DNA from: Pseudolysinimonas sp051954455
Lineage (GTDB): Bacteria; Actinomycetota; Actinomycetes; Actinomycetales; Microbacteriaceae
Assembly (NCBI RefSeq): GCF_051954455.1
Contig: NZ_JBQCHS010000006.1
Span: 62,001-126,000 of the forward strand
Direction: 5' to 3'
Length of the DNA stretch: 64,000 bases
The notes below the pieces were generated by a model. It saw only the letters and a list, made by a program, of their open reading frames with translations. It did no database searches and was not told the origin of the DNA. Positions 15,927-24,728 of this stretch are shown here, one piece after another; position 1 is the stretch's first letter; each line of letters opens with the position of its first letter. The translations under genes were made by a program, and so were the position numbers.

Positions 15927-16676
15927 ATGCGCGCTGAGTCGCCCGCGGCCCGGGATCCCGAGCGGTCGCGCGCCGTGCGGGCGGCGCTCGCCGTCGGGAT
16001 CGCGGTGGCCGCCTACGGCCTGTCGTTCGGCGCGCTCGCCACGGCCTCCGGTCTCGACGTGTGGCAGACCTGCGTGCTGAGCCTGTTCATGTTCTCGGGC
16101 GGATCGCAGTTCGCCGTGATCGGCGTGCTCGCCACCGGCGGCCTCGCCGCCGCGCCCGCCGCGATCGCCGGCTCGACCCTTCTCGGCGCCCGCAACGCGC
16201 TCTACTCGATGCGCATGGCGCCGATCATCGGCGGACCGTGGTGGCGTCGGCTCCTCGCGGCGCAGTGGACGATCGACGAGTCGACCGCGGTCGGCACGGC
16301 GCAGCCGACGCTCCGCGGGCAGCGGATCGGCTTCTGGATGACCGGGGCCGTGATCTACGTCGGCTGGAACCTCACCACCCTGATCGGCGCGCTCGTCGGC
16401 GACCTGCTCGGCGACGTCCGGATGTACGGGCTCGACGCCGCCGCGGCCGCCGCCTTCCTCGGGCTGCTCTGGCCGCGCCTGCGATCGCGTCAGCCGATCG
16501 CCGTCGCGGCCGCTGCGGCGGTGGTCGCGGCCCTGACGCTCCCGTTCCTGCCGCCCGGCGTGCCGGTGCTGCTCGCGGCGGCCGTCGCGGTCGTGGTCGG
16601 GATGACGAACTGGCTCGGCCCGCGGCCCGGCGACCCGGCGGCGGAGTCGGTCCTCGATCGGGATGCGGGCCTGTGA
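15927..16676 (+). CDS. azlC: AzlC-family branched-chain amino acid exporter, large subunit
   Basis: The 249-residue protein is largely hydrophobic with about seven membrane segments. The AzlC family block covers the N-terminal half: AAYGLSFGALATASG, FMFSGGSQFAVIGV and GARNALYSMRMAPI are typical. AzlC pairs with the small subunit AzlD to export branched-chain or other amino acids. It starts 18 nt after the orphan kinase gene and overlaps azlD by 4 nt (GTGA). Confidence 0.92.
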   Translation: MRAESPAARDPERSRAVRAALAVGIAVAAYGLSFGALATASGLDVWQTCVLSLFMFSGGSQFAVIGVLATGGLAAAPAAIAGSTLLGARNALYSMRMAPIIGGPWWRRLLAAQWTIDESTAVGTAQPTLRGQRIGFWMTGAVIYVGWNLTTLIGALVGDLLGDVRMYGLDAAAAAAFLGLLWPRLRSRQPIAVAAAAAVVAALTLPFLPPGVPVLLAAAVAVVVGMTNWLGPRPGDPAAESVLDRDAGL

Positions 16677-16993
16677 CCGCCTGGAACGTCGTCCTGCTCG
16701 CGTCGATCCTCGTGCTCGCGCTGAAGATCGCCGGCTACCTCGTGCCCGCGCGGCTCCTCGAGAAGCCGACGCCGGCCCGGGTCGCGACGCTCCTGACCGT
16801 CGCGCTCTTGTCGGCGCTCGTCGTGACCCAGACGATCCAGGGGAACGGAGGGCACCCGGTGTCGATCGACGCGCGGCTCCCGGCCCTCGGCGTCGCGGCG
16901 CTGCTGCTCGCGGTGCGGGCGCCGTTCATCGTCGTGGTGCTGGCGGCGGCCGTCGTGGCGGCGGTCCTGCGGCTCCTGGGCTGGATGGCGTGA
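16673..16993 (+). CDS. azlD: AzlD-family exporter small subunit
   Basis: The 106-residue protein has four predicted membrane helices and the AzlD motif YLVPARLLEKP near the first helix. The GTG start overlaps the azlC stop (GTGA), so the two subunits should be made in stoichiometric amounts. It converges with def 21 nt downstream with no obvious terminator. Confidence 0.9.
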   Translation: MTAWNVVLLASILVLALKIAGYLVPARLLEKPTPARVATLLTVALLSALVVTQTIQGNGGHPVSIDARLPALGVAALLLAVRAPFIVVVLAAAVVAAVLRLLGWMA

Positions 16994-17014
16994 CACGCCG
17001 CCGCGACCCCGGCC

Positions 17015-17581
17015 TCACGGTTCGATCTGGTCGACCCCCGGGGTCCACGACCGGCCGGGGATGCCCCACGCCTTCCTCTTGACGACCTTGCCGAGCGAGC
17101 GCGCCTCGTCGAAGGCGAGGCGATCGGCGTAGAGGACGCCGTCGAGGTGGTCGTACTCGTGCTGGAAGATGCGCGCGAGCCAGCCCGAGGTGCGGATCTC
17201 GAAGGCCTGCCCGTCGAGGTCCGTGGCCTCCAGGATCGCGGCGGGGGAGCGGCGCAGGGGGAAGCGCTCGCCGGGGATCGAGAGGCAGCCCTCCGACTCG
17301 ACCTCCTCGTCGAGCGGGCCGAGCGGCATCGGTGCGATCCACAGTCGCGGGTTGATCGCGACACCCTCGCTCAGCTCGCCGTCCGCGACCTCGAAGGACC
17401 ACACGAAGAGACGCAGCCCGACCCCGACCTGGGGCGCCGCGAGGCCCACGCCGGGGGCGGCGTGCATCGTCTCCACCATGTCGGCGACGAGGGTGCGCAG
17501 CTCGTCGTCCACGGCCTCGACCGGCGCGGCGACGGTGTGGAGGACGGGCTCTCCTGTGATCCGGATGGGCAACACGGCCAT
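17015..17581 (-). CDS. def: peptide deformylase
   Basis: It removes the formyl group from nascent proteins. The three hallmark motifs are present: GVGLAAPQVG (45-54), EGCLSIPG with the metal ligand C99, and QHEYDHLDG with H141 and H145 as ligands and E142 as the general base. The ATG at 17581 gives 188 residues, the normal length; a longer frame upstream is open but poor. The minus-strand hexamer TACCCT ends 6 nt before this ATG, which supports the choice. Confidence 0.96.
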   Translation of the reverse strand: MAVLPIRITGEPVLHTVAAPVEAVDDELRTLVADMVETMHAAPGVGLAAPQVGVGLRLFVWSFEVADGELSEGVAINPRLWIAPMPLGPLDEEVESEGCLSIPGERFPLRRSPAAILEATDLDGQAFEIRTSGWLARIFQHEYDHLDGVLYADRLAFDEARSLGKVVKRKAWGIPGRSWTPGVDQIEP

Positions 17582-17587
17582 CCGGCC

Positions 17588-17593
17588 AGGGTA
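17588..17593 (-). promoter_or_regulatory. -10 hexamer TACCCT, leaderless start for def
   Basis: On the minus strand it ends 6 nt before the def ATG. The divergent transporter hexamer lies only 17 bp away at 17611-17616, so the two promoters are nearly back to back. Confidence 0.55.
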
Positions 17594-17610
17594 TCGGCGC
17601 AACCGCCGGG

Positions 17611-17616
17611 TAGATT
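17611..17616 (+). promoter_or_regulatory. -10 hexamer TAGATT, leaderless start for the DMT transporter
   Basis: It ends 6 nt before the GTG at 17623. Confidence 0.55.
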
Positions 17617-17622
17617 GCACGG

Positions 17623-18576
17623 GTGCATCCGAGCCTCGACGCATTCTCGGCGTTGAGCCTCCCCGGTCGCCTGCCGATCGTCGGCATCGCCATCGCGCTG
17701 GTCGGCGGCCTGTTCCTCGCGCTCGGCGCCCAGTTCCAGCACCGCGGGGTGCAGCGGGCGGAGGCCCGGCACCAGGAGCGCGTGCACGACGCGGGCGACG
17801 ACCTGCCGACGACCGCGAAGGGGCTCGGCGCGATCCTCGCCGGCACGCTCCGCCTGCTGAAGAGCCCCTGGTGGCTGCTCGGCACGGTGCTCTACGCGAT
17901 CGCGATCCTGTGCCAGCTCACGAGCCTCGGCTTCGCGCCGATCACCGTGGTCCAGCCGATCGGCGTCGTCGCGCTCGTCATCACCTCGATCGTGAACTCG
18001 CGGATGTCGCGCATCGAGCTCACCCGGCCCACCATCCGCGCGATCGTGCTCTGCGTCCTCGGGGTCGGCATCTTCGTCGGGTTCGCTGCGGCCAACACCG
18101 ACGACCCCGGGATCGACCAGGGCCAGATGATCATCGTCCTGTCGATCCTCGTCATCGTCGTCTTCCTGCTGGGGCTCGCCTACCTGCTGTTCCGTCGGCA
18201 GTTCCGGGCGATCTTCTACGTCATCGCGGCGGGCGTCTGCTTCGGCTTCGTGGCGACGATCGCGAAGGTCACCATCAACCGGTTCCTGGCCGGCGACGTC
18301 GACTGGCTGGTGATCCTCGCGCTGCTCGGGATCCTCGCGTCCGGCGGCCTCGGCGCGTACTTCGTGCAGAACGCCTACTCGATCGGCGCGCCGGACCTCG
18401 TGATCGCGGGCCTCACCGTCGTCGACCCGATCGTCGCGGTGGTCATCGGCCTCACGGTGCTGGGAGAGGGCGCACGGACCCCGGTGTGGGTGCTCTTCGT
18501 CTGGCTCGTGAGCGCGGCGATCGCGATCGCGGGCGTCATCCAGCTCGCCCGCCACCACCCGCAGACCGTCCGCTGA
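17623..18576 (+). CDS. DMT-superfamily transporter (EamA/NIPA-like)
   Basis: The 317-residue protein has about nine to ten hydrophobic segments. The first (IVGIAIALVGGLFLALGAQF) is followed by a charged cytoplasmic loop (residues about 40-65), then two EamA-like halves. The segment SLGFAPITVVQPIGVVALVI resembles NIPA-type proteins and the actinobacterial DMT family annotated as multidrug or metal transporters. No substrate can be assigned. It is divergent from def and is followed by a glycosyltransferase with its own promoter. Confidence 0.82.
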   Translation: MHPSLDAFSALSLPGRLPIVGIAIALVGGLFLALGAQFQHRGVQRAEARHQERVHDAGDDLPTTAKGLGAILAGTLRLLKSPWWLLGTVLYAIAILCQLTSLGFAPITVVQPIGVVALVITSIVNSRMSRIELTRPTIRAIVLCVLGVGIFVGFAAANTDDPGIDQGQMIIVLSILVIVVFLLGLAYLLFRRQFRAIFYVIAAGVCFGFVATIAKVTINRFLAGDVDWLVILALLGILASGGLGAYFVQNAYSIGAPDLVIAGLTVVDPIVAVVIGLTVLGEGARTPVWVLFVWLVSAAIAIAGVIQLARHHPQTVR

Positions 18577-18611
18577 CCGCCTGTCGAGGCCGGTCTCGCG
18601 GGCCCCTCGGG

Positions 18612-18617
18612 TAGGGT
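18612..18617 (+). promoter_or_regulatory. -10 hexamer TAGGGT, leaderless start for the GT4 gene
   Basis: It ends 7 nt before the ATG at 18625, which favours that ATG over the in-frame GTG at 18616 that overlaps the hexamer. Confidence 0.6.
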
Positions 18618-18624
18618 GCCTCCG

Positions 18625-19851
18625 ATGCGCATACTCATCGGCTGCGACACGTTCGCCCCCGACCTGAACGGGGCGGCGGCCTTCGCCAAGCGGCTCGGTG
18701 CGGGGATGGTGCAGCGCGGCCACGAGGTGCACGTGCTCGCCCCCGCGACGAGGGAGGCCGGCCCCGGCGTCTTCGCCGAGGAGCATGAGGGCCAATCGAT
18801 GACGGTGCACCGCATCCCGAGCTACTCGTGGCCGACGCACCCGTGGTTCCGGTTCATGATGCCGTTCACGATCCGACGTCACGCGAAGCAGGCCGTCCGG
18901 ACCGCGAAACCCGACGTCGTGCACGTGCAGTCGCACATCGTCGCGGGCCGCGGGCTGTTCCCGGTCGCGAAGAAGGCCGGCATCCGCCTCGCCGGCACGA
19001 GCCACTCGATGCCGGAGAACATCGTCCAGCACGCCCCGCCGCACACGCCGCAGTGGTTCGTGGACTTCGTGGTCGGAGCCCAGTGGCGTTCCGCCCGGAA
19101 GCTCTTCGGCATGGCCGACGTCGTCACGAGTCCCACCCAGAGCTCGGCCGACTACTTCGAGAAGATGACCGGCCTGACCGACGTGATCGCGGTCTCCAAC
19201 GGCATCGAGACCTCCGACTACACCCCCTCGTTCGCGCCCCGCACCGGCAACCGCATCGTCTTCGTCGGGCGCCTCGACGACGAGAAGCACATCGACGAGC
19301 TGGTCGAGGCGACCGCCCGGCTCGACCCGGCGCTCGACGTGCAGGTGGACATCATCGGCGCCGGGGAGGCGCGCGAGAAGCTGCAGGCGCAGGCACGCGA
19401 GCTCGGGATCGCGGAGCGCATCCACTTCCTCGGCAAGGTCTCCGACGCCGAGCTGCGTCGCACCCTCACCTCGGCGACCGTGTTCGCGATGCCGTCGCGC
19501 GCCGAGCTCCAGTGCATCGCCGCCATGGAGGCGGAGGCGTCCGCGCTGCCGGTCGTCGCGGCCAACGCCATGGCGCTCCCGCACCTCGTGCGCGACGGTG
19601 TCAACGGCCACCTCTACGAGCCCGGTGACATCGACGGCTTCGTTCGCGGCCTGACCGACGTGCTCACGGCGACGCCGGAGCGCCTCGACGCGATGAAGCG
19701 GGCGTCGCTCGCGATCGTCGCCGAGCACTCGATGGCCCACACGCTCGACGTGTTCGAGGCGATCTACCTGGATCAGGCGATCCCGTCGGCGCCGATCCCT
19801 CCCGCGGCGTCCGCCGAACCCGCCGCGGACTCGGACCGCACCTCCCGCTGA
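18625..19851 (+). CDS. family 4 glycosyltransferase (GT-B fold)
   Basis: The 408-residue protein has the N-terminal acceptor half (RILIGCDTFAPDLNGAAAFA, then VVHVQSHIVAGRG) and the C-terminal nucleotide-sugar half. VFVGRLDDEKHIDELVEA begins the donor domain, and FAMPSRAELQCIAAMEAEAS contains the ExxxxxE-like catalytic segment. This is the layout of mannosyl- and glucosyltransferases that glycosylate phosphatidylinositol or diacylglycerol in actinobacteria. The C-terminus is a short Pro/Ala-rich tail. Donor and acceptor are not identifiable from sequence alone. Confidence 0.92.
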   Translation: MRILIGCDTFAPDLNGAAAFAKRLGAGMVQRGHEVHVLAPATREAGPGVFAEEHEGQSMTVHRIPSYSWPTHPWFRFMMPFTIRRHAKQAVRTAKPDVVHVQSHIVAGRGLFPVAKKAGIRLAGTSHSMPENIVQHAPPHTPQWFVDFVVGAQWRSARKLFGMADVVTSPTQSSADYFEKMTGLTDVIAVSNGIETSDYTPSFAPRTGNRIVFVGRLDDEKHIDELVEATARLDPALDVQVDIIGAGEAREKLQAQARELGIAERIHFLGKVSDAELRRTLTSATVFAMPSRAELQCIAAMEAEASALPVVAANAMALPHLVRDGVNGHLYEPGDIDGFVRGLTDVLTATPERLDAMKRASLAIVAEHSMAHTLDVFEAIYLDQAIPSAPIPPAASAEPAADSDRTSR

Positions 19852-19874
19852 CCGCCCCGCTCCCGCGTCGCCCC

Positions 19875-20015
19875 GTCGGGCACAAAAGCCCTGTGGCGGC
19901 GCCGCCGCACCGTGTCTCTGCGCCCGATGGGCGTGGCGTGTCCCGAATCCCACGCGCTCGGTGGGCGGACAAGCCCTGTGCCGGTGTCCTCGGACCGTGC
20001 TTCTGTGCCTGATGG
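19875..20015 (+). repeat. two imperfect 55-bp direct repeats between the GT4 gene and tRNA-Met
   Basis: Copy 1 (19875-19930) and copy 2 (19961-20015) align at roughly three quarters identity, sharing AAGCCCTGTG, CCGTG, TCTG and GATGG in the same order. Each copy is also an imperfect palindrome, GGCACAAAAGC-like at one end and the complement of GGCACAGAAGC at the other, so each could fold as a hairpin. They occupy most of the 205-bp spacer; no ORF is present there. Confidence 0.65.
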
Positions 20016-20056
20016 CCGCGGGGGCGCACGGCGCGGGCGGTAGCCTGAGCCGGCAC

Positions 20057-20130
20057 GGGGCGGTAGCTCAGCCGGTTAGAGCAGGGGACTCATAATCCCT
20101 CGGTCGCGGGTTCAAGTCCCGCCCGCCCTA
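20057..20130 (+). tRNA. tRNA-Met (CAT), elongator type
   Basis: The 74-nt cloverleaf has acceptor GGGGCGG pairing with CCGCCCT (one G-T pair), D-arm GCTC/GAGC, anticodon stem GGGGA/TCCCT with loop CTCATAA, and T-arm GCGGG/CCCGC with TTCAAGT. The discriminator is A and CCA is not encoded. A Watson-Crick-like first pair and an elongator D-arm argue against initiator tRNA. A lysidine-modified tRNA-Ile with CAT anticodon cannot be fully excluded. Confidence 0.93.
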
Positions 20131-20172
20131 CGAGTGGTCCCGGTGGTCGCACGCCGGATCACGCGGCCCCGG

Positions 20173-20178
20173 TAGCCT
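20173..20178 (+). promoter_or_regulatory. -10 hexamer TAGCCT, leaderless start for dapA
   Basis: It ends 7 nt before the dapA GTG and begins 42 nt after tRNA-Met ends. Confidence 0.55.
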
Positions 20179-20185
20179 TGCACCC

Positions 20186-21163
20186 GTGGCCAGACCTGCG
20201 AACCCGTTCGGACAGGTGCTCGTCGCGCTCGTGACCCCGTTCACGGCCGACGGCGAGGTCGACTGGGACGACGTCGAGAAGCACATCGACTCGGTGATCC
20301 GCCAGGGGGCCGACGGCATCGTCGTCACCGGCACGACCGGCGAGACCAGCACGCTGACCGACCCGGAGAAGATCCGCCTGGTCGAGGTCGCGAAGTCGGT
20401 CGCCGACGGCCGCGCCAAGGTCATCACCGGCGGCGGCAGCAACGAGACCGCGCACGCGATCGAGCTCTACAAGCACTCCGAGAAGGCGGGCGCCGACGGG
20501 ATCATGATCGTGACCCCGTACTACAACAAGCCCACGCAGGCGGGCATCCTCACGCACTTCCGCATGGTCGCCGACGCGACCGACCTGCCGGTCATCCTGT
20601 ACGACATCCCCGGCCGCACGGGCGTGCCGATCCGCTACGAGACGCTGCTGCGCGCCGCGAAGCATCCCAACATCCGGGCGGTCAAGGACGCGAAGGGCGA
20701 TCTCAGCGAGGTGAGCCGCGTTATGAACCAGACCGACCTGCTCTACTTCGCGGGCGACGACGCGAACGCCCTCCCCACCCTCGCGATCGGCGGCTCCGGC
20801 CTCATCGGCGTCACCGCGAACATCACGGCCGCGCCTTACCGCCGCATGGTGGACGCCGTGAACGGCAACGACCTCGCGACCGCGACCGCTGCGCACCAGG
20901 CGCTCGAGCCGCTCGTGCGCGCGACCATGACGCACGTGCCCGGCACCGTCGCGACCAAGTACATCCTCCACGGCCTCGGCCGCATCTCGAGCCCGCGCGT
21001 TCGCCTGCCGCTGGTGGGGCCCGAGGAGTCGGAGGCCGCGCTGATCGAGGACGAGATCGCCCTCGTGGGTCCCGGCGCCGACGTCGACTTCTCCAACTTC
21101 CGCCCCGACCGCAACGCGGCCGCCGGCGGCGCCCTCCCGAAGGTCGCCGGCACCACCCGATGA
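20186..21163 (+). CDS. dapA: 4-hydroxy-tetrahydrodipicolinate synthase
   Basis: It condenses pyruvate with aspartate semialdehyde in lysine/diaminopimelate synthesis. In the 325-residue barrel the Schiff-base lysine is K167 (AVKDAKGD), the catalytic tyrosine Y139 lies in ILYDIPGRTGVPI, and the hydroxyl relay threonines are in GTTGETSTL (T50/T51). R144 is the usual carboxylate-binding residue. The start is GTG. rnj follows 13 nt later with an AGGAA Shine-Dalgarno sequence, the dapA-rnj order common in actinobacteria. Confidence 0.97.
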   Translation: MARPANPFGQVLVALVTPFTADGEVDWDDVEKHIDSVIRQGADGIVVTGTTGETSTLTDPEKIRLVEVAKSVADGRAKVITGGGSNETAHAIELYKHSEKAGADGIMIVTPYYNKPTQAGILTHFRMVADATDLPVILYDIPGRTGVPIRYETLLRAAKHPNIRAVKDAKGDLSEVSRVMNQTDLLYFAGDDANALPTLAIGGSGLIGVTANITAAPYRRMVDAVNGNDLATATAAHQALEPLVRATMTHVPGTVATKYILHGLGRISSPRVRLPLVGPEESEAALIEDEIALVGPGADVDFSNFRPDRNAAAGGALPKVAGTTR

Positions 21164-21176
21164 CAGGAACCATCCG

Positions 21177-22859
21177 ATGAGCTCCCAGCGCGACGTCGTC
21201 GCTCCGCCCGCCCTCGCCCCGGGGACGCTCCGCGTCGTCCCGCTCGGCGGTCTCGGCGAGATCGGCCGCAACATGACGGTCTACGAGTTCGAGGGCAAGC
21301 TCCTCATCGTCGACGCCGGCGTGCTGTTCCCGGAGGAGCACCAGCCGGGCGTCGACCTGATCCTCCCGGACTTCGCGCCCATCCGCGACCGCCTCGACGA
21401 CGTCGTGGGGGTCGTGCTGACGCACGGGCACGAGGATCACATCGGTGCCGTGCCCTACCTCCTGAAGCTGAAGCGCGACATCCCGCTGATCGGATCGCAG
21501 CTCACGCTCGCGTTCGTCGAGGCGAAGCTCAAGGAGCACCGCATCCAGCCGTACTCGATGGCGGTCAAGGAGGGGCGGCAGGAGCGGCTCGGGCCGTTCG
21601 AGCTCGAGTTCATCGCCGTCAACCACTCGATCCCCGACGCGCTCGCGGTCGCGATCCGCACGCCCGCGGGCACGGCGCTGCACACCGGCGACTTCAACAT
21701 GGACCAGCTGCCGCTCGACGGTCGCATCACCGACCTGCGCGCGTTCGCCCGGCTCGGCGAGGAGGGAGTGGACCTCTTCCTCCCCGACTCGACGAACGCC
21801 GACGTCCCCGGCTTCACGGCCCTCGAGCGCGACATCGGCCCGGTGCTGGAGAGCGTCATCGCGAAGGCGAAGCGGCGGGTCATCGTCGCGAGCTTCTCGA
21901 GCCACGTGCACCGCGTGCAGCAGGTGCTCGACGCCGCGCACAAGAACGGCCGCCAGGTCGCCCTGGTGGGTCGCTCGATGCTCCGCAACATGACCATCGC
22001 GGCCGATCTCGGCTACCTGCAGGTGCCCGAGGGGGTGCTCGTCGACCTCAAGCGCGCCCTCGACCTGCCCGACGACCGGGTCGTCTACATGTCGACCGGA
22101 TCGCAGGGGGAGCCGATGGCGGTCCTCGCGCGCATGGCGAACCAGGACCACCAGATCGAGGTCGGCGAGGGCGACACGGTCATCCTCGCCTCGAGCCTCA
22201 TCCCGGGCAACGAGAACGCCGTGTACCGCGTCATCAACGGGCTCACCAAGCTCGGCGCGCTCGTCGTGCACAAGGGCAACGCCCGGGTGCACGTCTCCGG
22301 GCACGCGGCCGCGGGCGAGCTGCTCTACTGCTACAACATCGTGAAGCCGCGCAACGTGCTCCCGGTGCACGGCGAGGCGCGGCACCTGGTGGCGAGCGCG
22401 GCCCTCGCGATCGACACCGGGGTTCCCGCGGCCCAGACCCTCATCGGCGAGAACGGCGTGGTCGTCGACCTCGTAGACGGCGTCGCCCGCGTCGTCGGTC
22501 AGCTCGACCTGGGCTACGTCTACGTCGACGGCTCGACCGTGGGCGAGATCACCGACGCCGACCTCAAGGACCGCCGCATCCTCGCCGAGGAGGGGTTCAT
22601 CTCGATCTTCGTGGCGATCGACACCCAGTCCGGGCGCGTCATCGTCGGCCCCGAGATCCAGGCGCGGGGCTTCGCCGAGGACGAGTCGGTCTTCGACAGC
22701 GTGCGTCCGCAGATCGTGAAGGCGCTCGCCGACGCCGCCGCCAACGGCACACGCGATCAGCACGGCTTCAGCCAGGTCGTGCGCCGCACCGTGGGCCGCT
22801 GGGTGAACACGCAGCACCGCCGGCGCCCCATGATCATCCCGGTCGTGATCGAGGCGTAG
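21177..22859 (+). CDS. rnj: ribonuclease J
   Basis: This metallo-beta-lactamase/beta-CASP nuclease has endo- and 5'-exonuclease activity in RNA decay and rRNA maturation. The zinc motif HGHEDH places H83, H85, D87 and H88. The beta-CASP region follows (VIVASFSSHVHRVQQVLDAA, GRSMLRNMTIA, STGSQGEPMAVLARMA) with HVSGHAAAGEL near the end. At 560 residues it includes the C-terminal domain. It is the second gene of the dapA operon. Confidence 0.96.
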   Translation: MSSQRDVVAPPALAPGTLRVVPLGGLGEIGRNMTVYEFEGKLLIVDAGVLFPEEHQPGVDLILPDFAPIRDRLDDVVGVVLTHGHEDHIGAVPYLLKLKRDIPLIGSQLTLAFVEAKLKEHRIQPYSMAVKEGRQERLGPFELEFIAVNHSIPDALAVAIRTPAGTALHTGDFNMDQLPLDGRITDLRAFARLGEEGVDLFLPDSTNADVPGFTALERDIGPVLESVIAKAKRRVIVASFSSHVHRVQQVLDAAHKNGRQVALVGRSMLRNMTIAADLGYLQVPEGVLVDLKRALDLPDDRVVYMSTGSQGEPMAVLARMANQDHQIEVGEGDTVILASSLIPGNENAVYRVINGLTKLGALVVHKGNARVHVSGHAAAGELLYCYNIVKPRNVLPVHGEARHLVASAALAIDTGVPAAQTLIGENGVVVDLVDGVARVVGQLDLGYVYVDGSTVGEITDADLKDRRILAEEGFISIFVAIDTQSGRVIVGPEIQARGFAEDESVFDSVRPQIVKALADAAANGTRDQHGFSQVVRRTVGRWVNTQHRRRPMIIPVVIEA

Positions 22860-22866
22860 CGCGGGA

Positions 22867-22903
22867 CGAGCGCGCGGTCTCGGCGACGCCGACGTCGCGC
22901 TCG
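22867..22903 (+). terminator. nested GC hairpin after rnj
   Basis: CGAGCGCG (22867-22874) pairs with CGCGCTCG (22896-22903) and an inner CGGC/GCCG stem (22881-22891) stacks within the loop, 8 nt after the stop. No T-tract follows. It would act as an I-shaped terminator, if at all. Confidence 0.4.
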
Positions 22904-23004
22904 CGCCATCCACCCCGTGGCCGGGTCGGGGTTCTCCCGGATCGTCCCCTGATCCTCAGCGACGATGACGAGGTCTGCTCACCCCGTGAGGAAGACTGGC
23001 GGGC

Positions 23005-24030
23005 ATGAGCGCTGCTTCCCCCGGCATCGGCCGCCGCTGGGTCCTCCCCATCCTCCGCATCGTCGTCTTCGCCGCGATCGGCATCGCCCTCGTCAAGCTC
23101 GCCTTCTTCAGCGGCGCCACGGCGGGCAGCGACGGCGTGACGCCGACCGGGGCGGTCAGCGACCCGCTCGCCGTCGTCGAGACCGGCTCGATCAGGAACG
23201 ACGTCGCGCTGGACGCGACCGTCTACGCGGACCCGGCGGTCCCCGTCCGCGCGACCGTTGCGGGGGAGATCACGAAGGTCGCAATCGCGGTGGGCGCGGG
23301 CGCCGACTCCGGCACCCCGGTCGTCGTCGTGAAGCACCCGCTCACCTCGACCGACCCCGCCGCGGCCCCCGGCTTCCGATCGGTGACGATCACTGCCGGT
23401 GCCGCGGGCACGGTCTCGGCCCTGAACGCGCTCGTCGGCCAGCAGGTCGCGGTCGGCGACGTGATCGCGCAGGTCGCGCCGCCGACGTTCAACGTCTCGG
23501 GGTCGATCGCCGCCGTCGACCAGTACCGGCTCCTCTCGAAGCCGACGGAGGCGACCGTCACCATCGCCGGAGGGCCCGCGCCGTTCACCTGCACCGGCCT
23601 CACGATCAGCGCGCCGCTCGCCGGGGCGGGCTCGACCGGTGACTCCACCGGCGCCGATCCGTCGACCGGGTCCGGTACCGCTTCCGGCAGCGGCCAGGGG
23701 GCGAGCGGCGGTCCCACGGTCCGCTGCGCGGTCCCCGCTGGGGTCACTGTGTTCGCGGGCCTCGCGGCGAAGGTCACGATCTCCGCCGGCTCCGCGGCGG
23801 ACGCCCTCCTCGTCCCGGCGACGGCGGTCGAGGGCTCCGGCGCGAACGGCACCGTCTACCAGCCGGCGGCGTCCGGGGGCGCGCCGAAGGCCGTCCCGGT
23901 GCAGCTCGGCATCTTCGACGGGCGCCGCGTCCAGATCGTGTCGGGCCTGAAGAAGGGCGACCAGATCCTGCAGTTCGTGCCCTCCAAGGCCGACGAGCAG
24001 GCGGCGCAGGCCACCGGGTCGACCCGCTGA
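23005..24030 (+). CDS. periplasmic-adaptor-like (MacA/HlyD-type) membrane fusion protein
   Basis: The 341-residue protein has an N-terminal membrane anchor (about residues 12-34). An outer region with barrel-sandwich fragments follows (VRATVAGEITKVAIAVGAGA, then VSALNALVGQQVAVGDVIAQ). A Ser/Gly/Thr-rich low-complexity insert lies at about 210-240, and a beta-domain ends in GRRVQIVSGLKKGDQIL, typical of RND/MacA adaptors. It is the first gene of a three-gene operon with an ABC ATPase (1-nt overlap) and an FtsX-like permease, so it should dock on a MacB-type exporter. Confidence 0.85.
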   Translation: MSAASPGIGRRWVLPILRIVVFAAIGIALVKLAFFSGATAGSDGVTPTGAVSDPLAVVETGSIRNDVALDATVYADPAVPVRATVAGEITKVAIAVGAGADSGTPVVVVKHPLTSTDPAAAPGFRSVTITAGAAGTVSALNALVGQQVAVGDVIAQVAPPTFNVSGSIAAVDQYRLLSKPTEATVTIAGGPAPFTCTGLTISAPLAGAGSTGDSTGADPSTGSGTASGSGQGASGGPTVRCAVPAGVTVFAGLAAKVTISAGSAADALLVPATAVEGSGANGTVYQPAASGGAPKAVPVQLGIFDGRRVQIVSGLKKGDQILQFVPSKADEQAAQATGSTR

Positions 24031-24728
24031 TGGCGATCCTCGAGCTCGAGGGCGTCACCCGGGTGGTCCCGATCCCCGACGACGAGCCGCTGCACATCCT
24101 GCGCGGCGTCGACCTCCTCGTCGACGCGGGGGAGCACGTCTCGATCGTCGGGAGGAGCGGATCGGGCAAGTCGACGCTGCTCAACATCCTCGGGCTGCTC
24201 GACGAGCCGAGCGGGGGCCGTCTCGTCTTCGACGGCGTCCCCGTCGAACGCATGTCCGCCGCCGCGCGCGACAAGCGGCGCGGCCGGGAGGTGGGCTTCA
24301 TCTTCCAGCAGTTCAATCTGCTCCCGGGGCGCACGGCGGCCGAGAACGTCGCGACGCCGCTGCTCTACGCCGAACCCGCGCGCTTCTGGCGTCGGCGCCG
24401 GCTGGCGCTCCAGATGCTCGACCGCGTCGGCCTCGCGGACCGCGCCGACGGCCTCCCGAGTCGGCTGTCGGGCGGCGAGCAGCAGCGCGTGGCGATCGCG
24501 CGGGCGCTCGTCCGCGGCCCGCGAGTGATCCTCGCGGACGAGCCGACCGGCGCGCTCGACGTCGACACCGGCCGAGCCGTGATGGAGCTCCTGGACGGGG
24601 TCGCGCACGACACCGGCGCGGCGCTCGTGACGATCACGCACGACCCGGACATCGCCGCGCTCGCGGACCGCCGGTACCGCCTCGACGGCGGCGTGCTGCA
24701 CCCGGTCGCGGCGGAGGCCCTCCGGTGA
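24030..24728 (+). CDS. MacB/LolD-type ABC transporter ATP-binding protein
   Basis: The 232-residue ATPase has Walker A GRSGSGKST (41-49), Q-loop FIFQQFNLLPGRTAAENV, signature LSGGEQQRVAIARAL, Walker B VILADEPTGALD with the normal catalytic Glu, and switch TITHD. It belongs to the class that drives FtsX-like permeases for export or lipoprotein extraction. The ATG overlaps the adaptor stop and its own end overlaps the permease start (GTGA), giving a tightly coupled tripartite unit. Confidence 0.94.
   Translation: MAILELEGVTRVVPIPDDEPLHILRGVDLLVDAGEHVSIVGRSGSGKSTLLNILGLLDEPSGGRLVFDGVPVERMSAAARDKRRGREVGFIFQQFNLLPGRTAAENVATPLLYAEPARFWRRRRLALQMLDRVGLADRADGLPSRLSGGEQQRVAIARALVRGPRVILADEPTGALDVDTGRAVMELLDGVAHDTGAALVTITHDPDIAALADRRYRLDGGVLHPVAAEALR

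Noticed and set aside
20057..20130. Reading the CAT tRNA as tRNA-Ile2 (lysidine) or initiator tRNA
   Set aside because: The acceptor and D-arm resemble actinobacterial elongator tRNA-Met; without comparison to the full tRNA set this is a judgement, but the alternatives fit less well.
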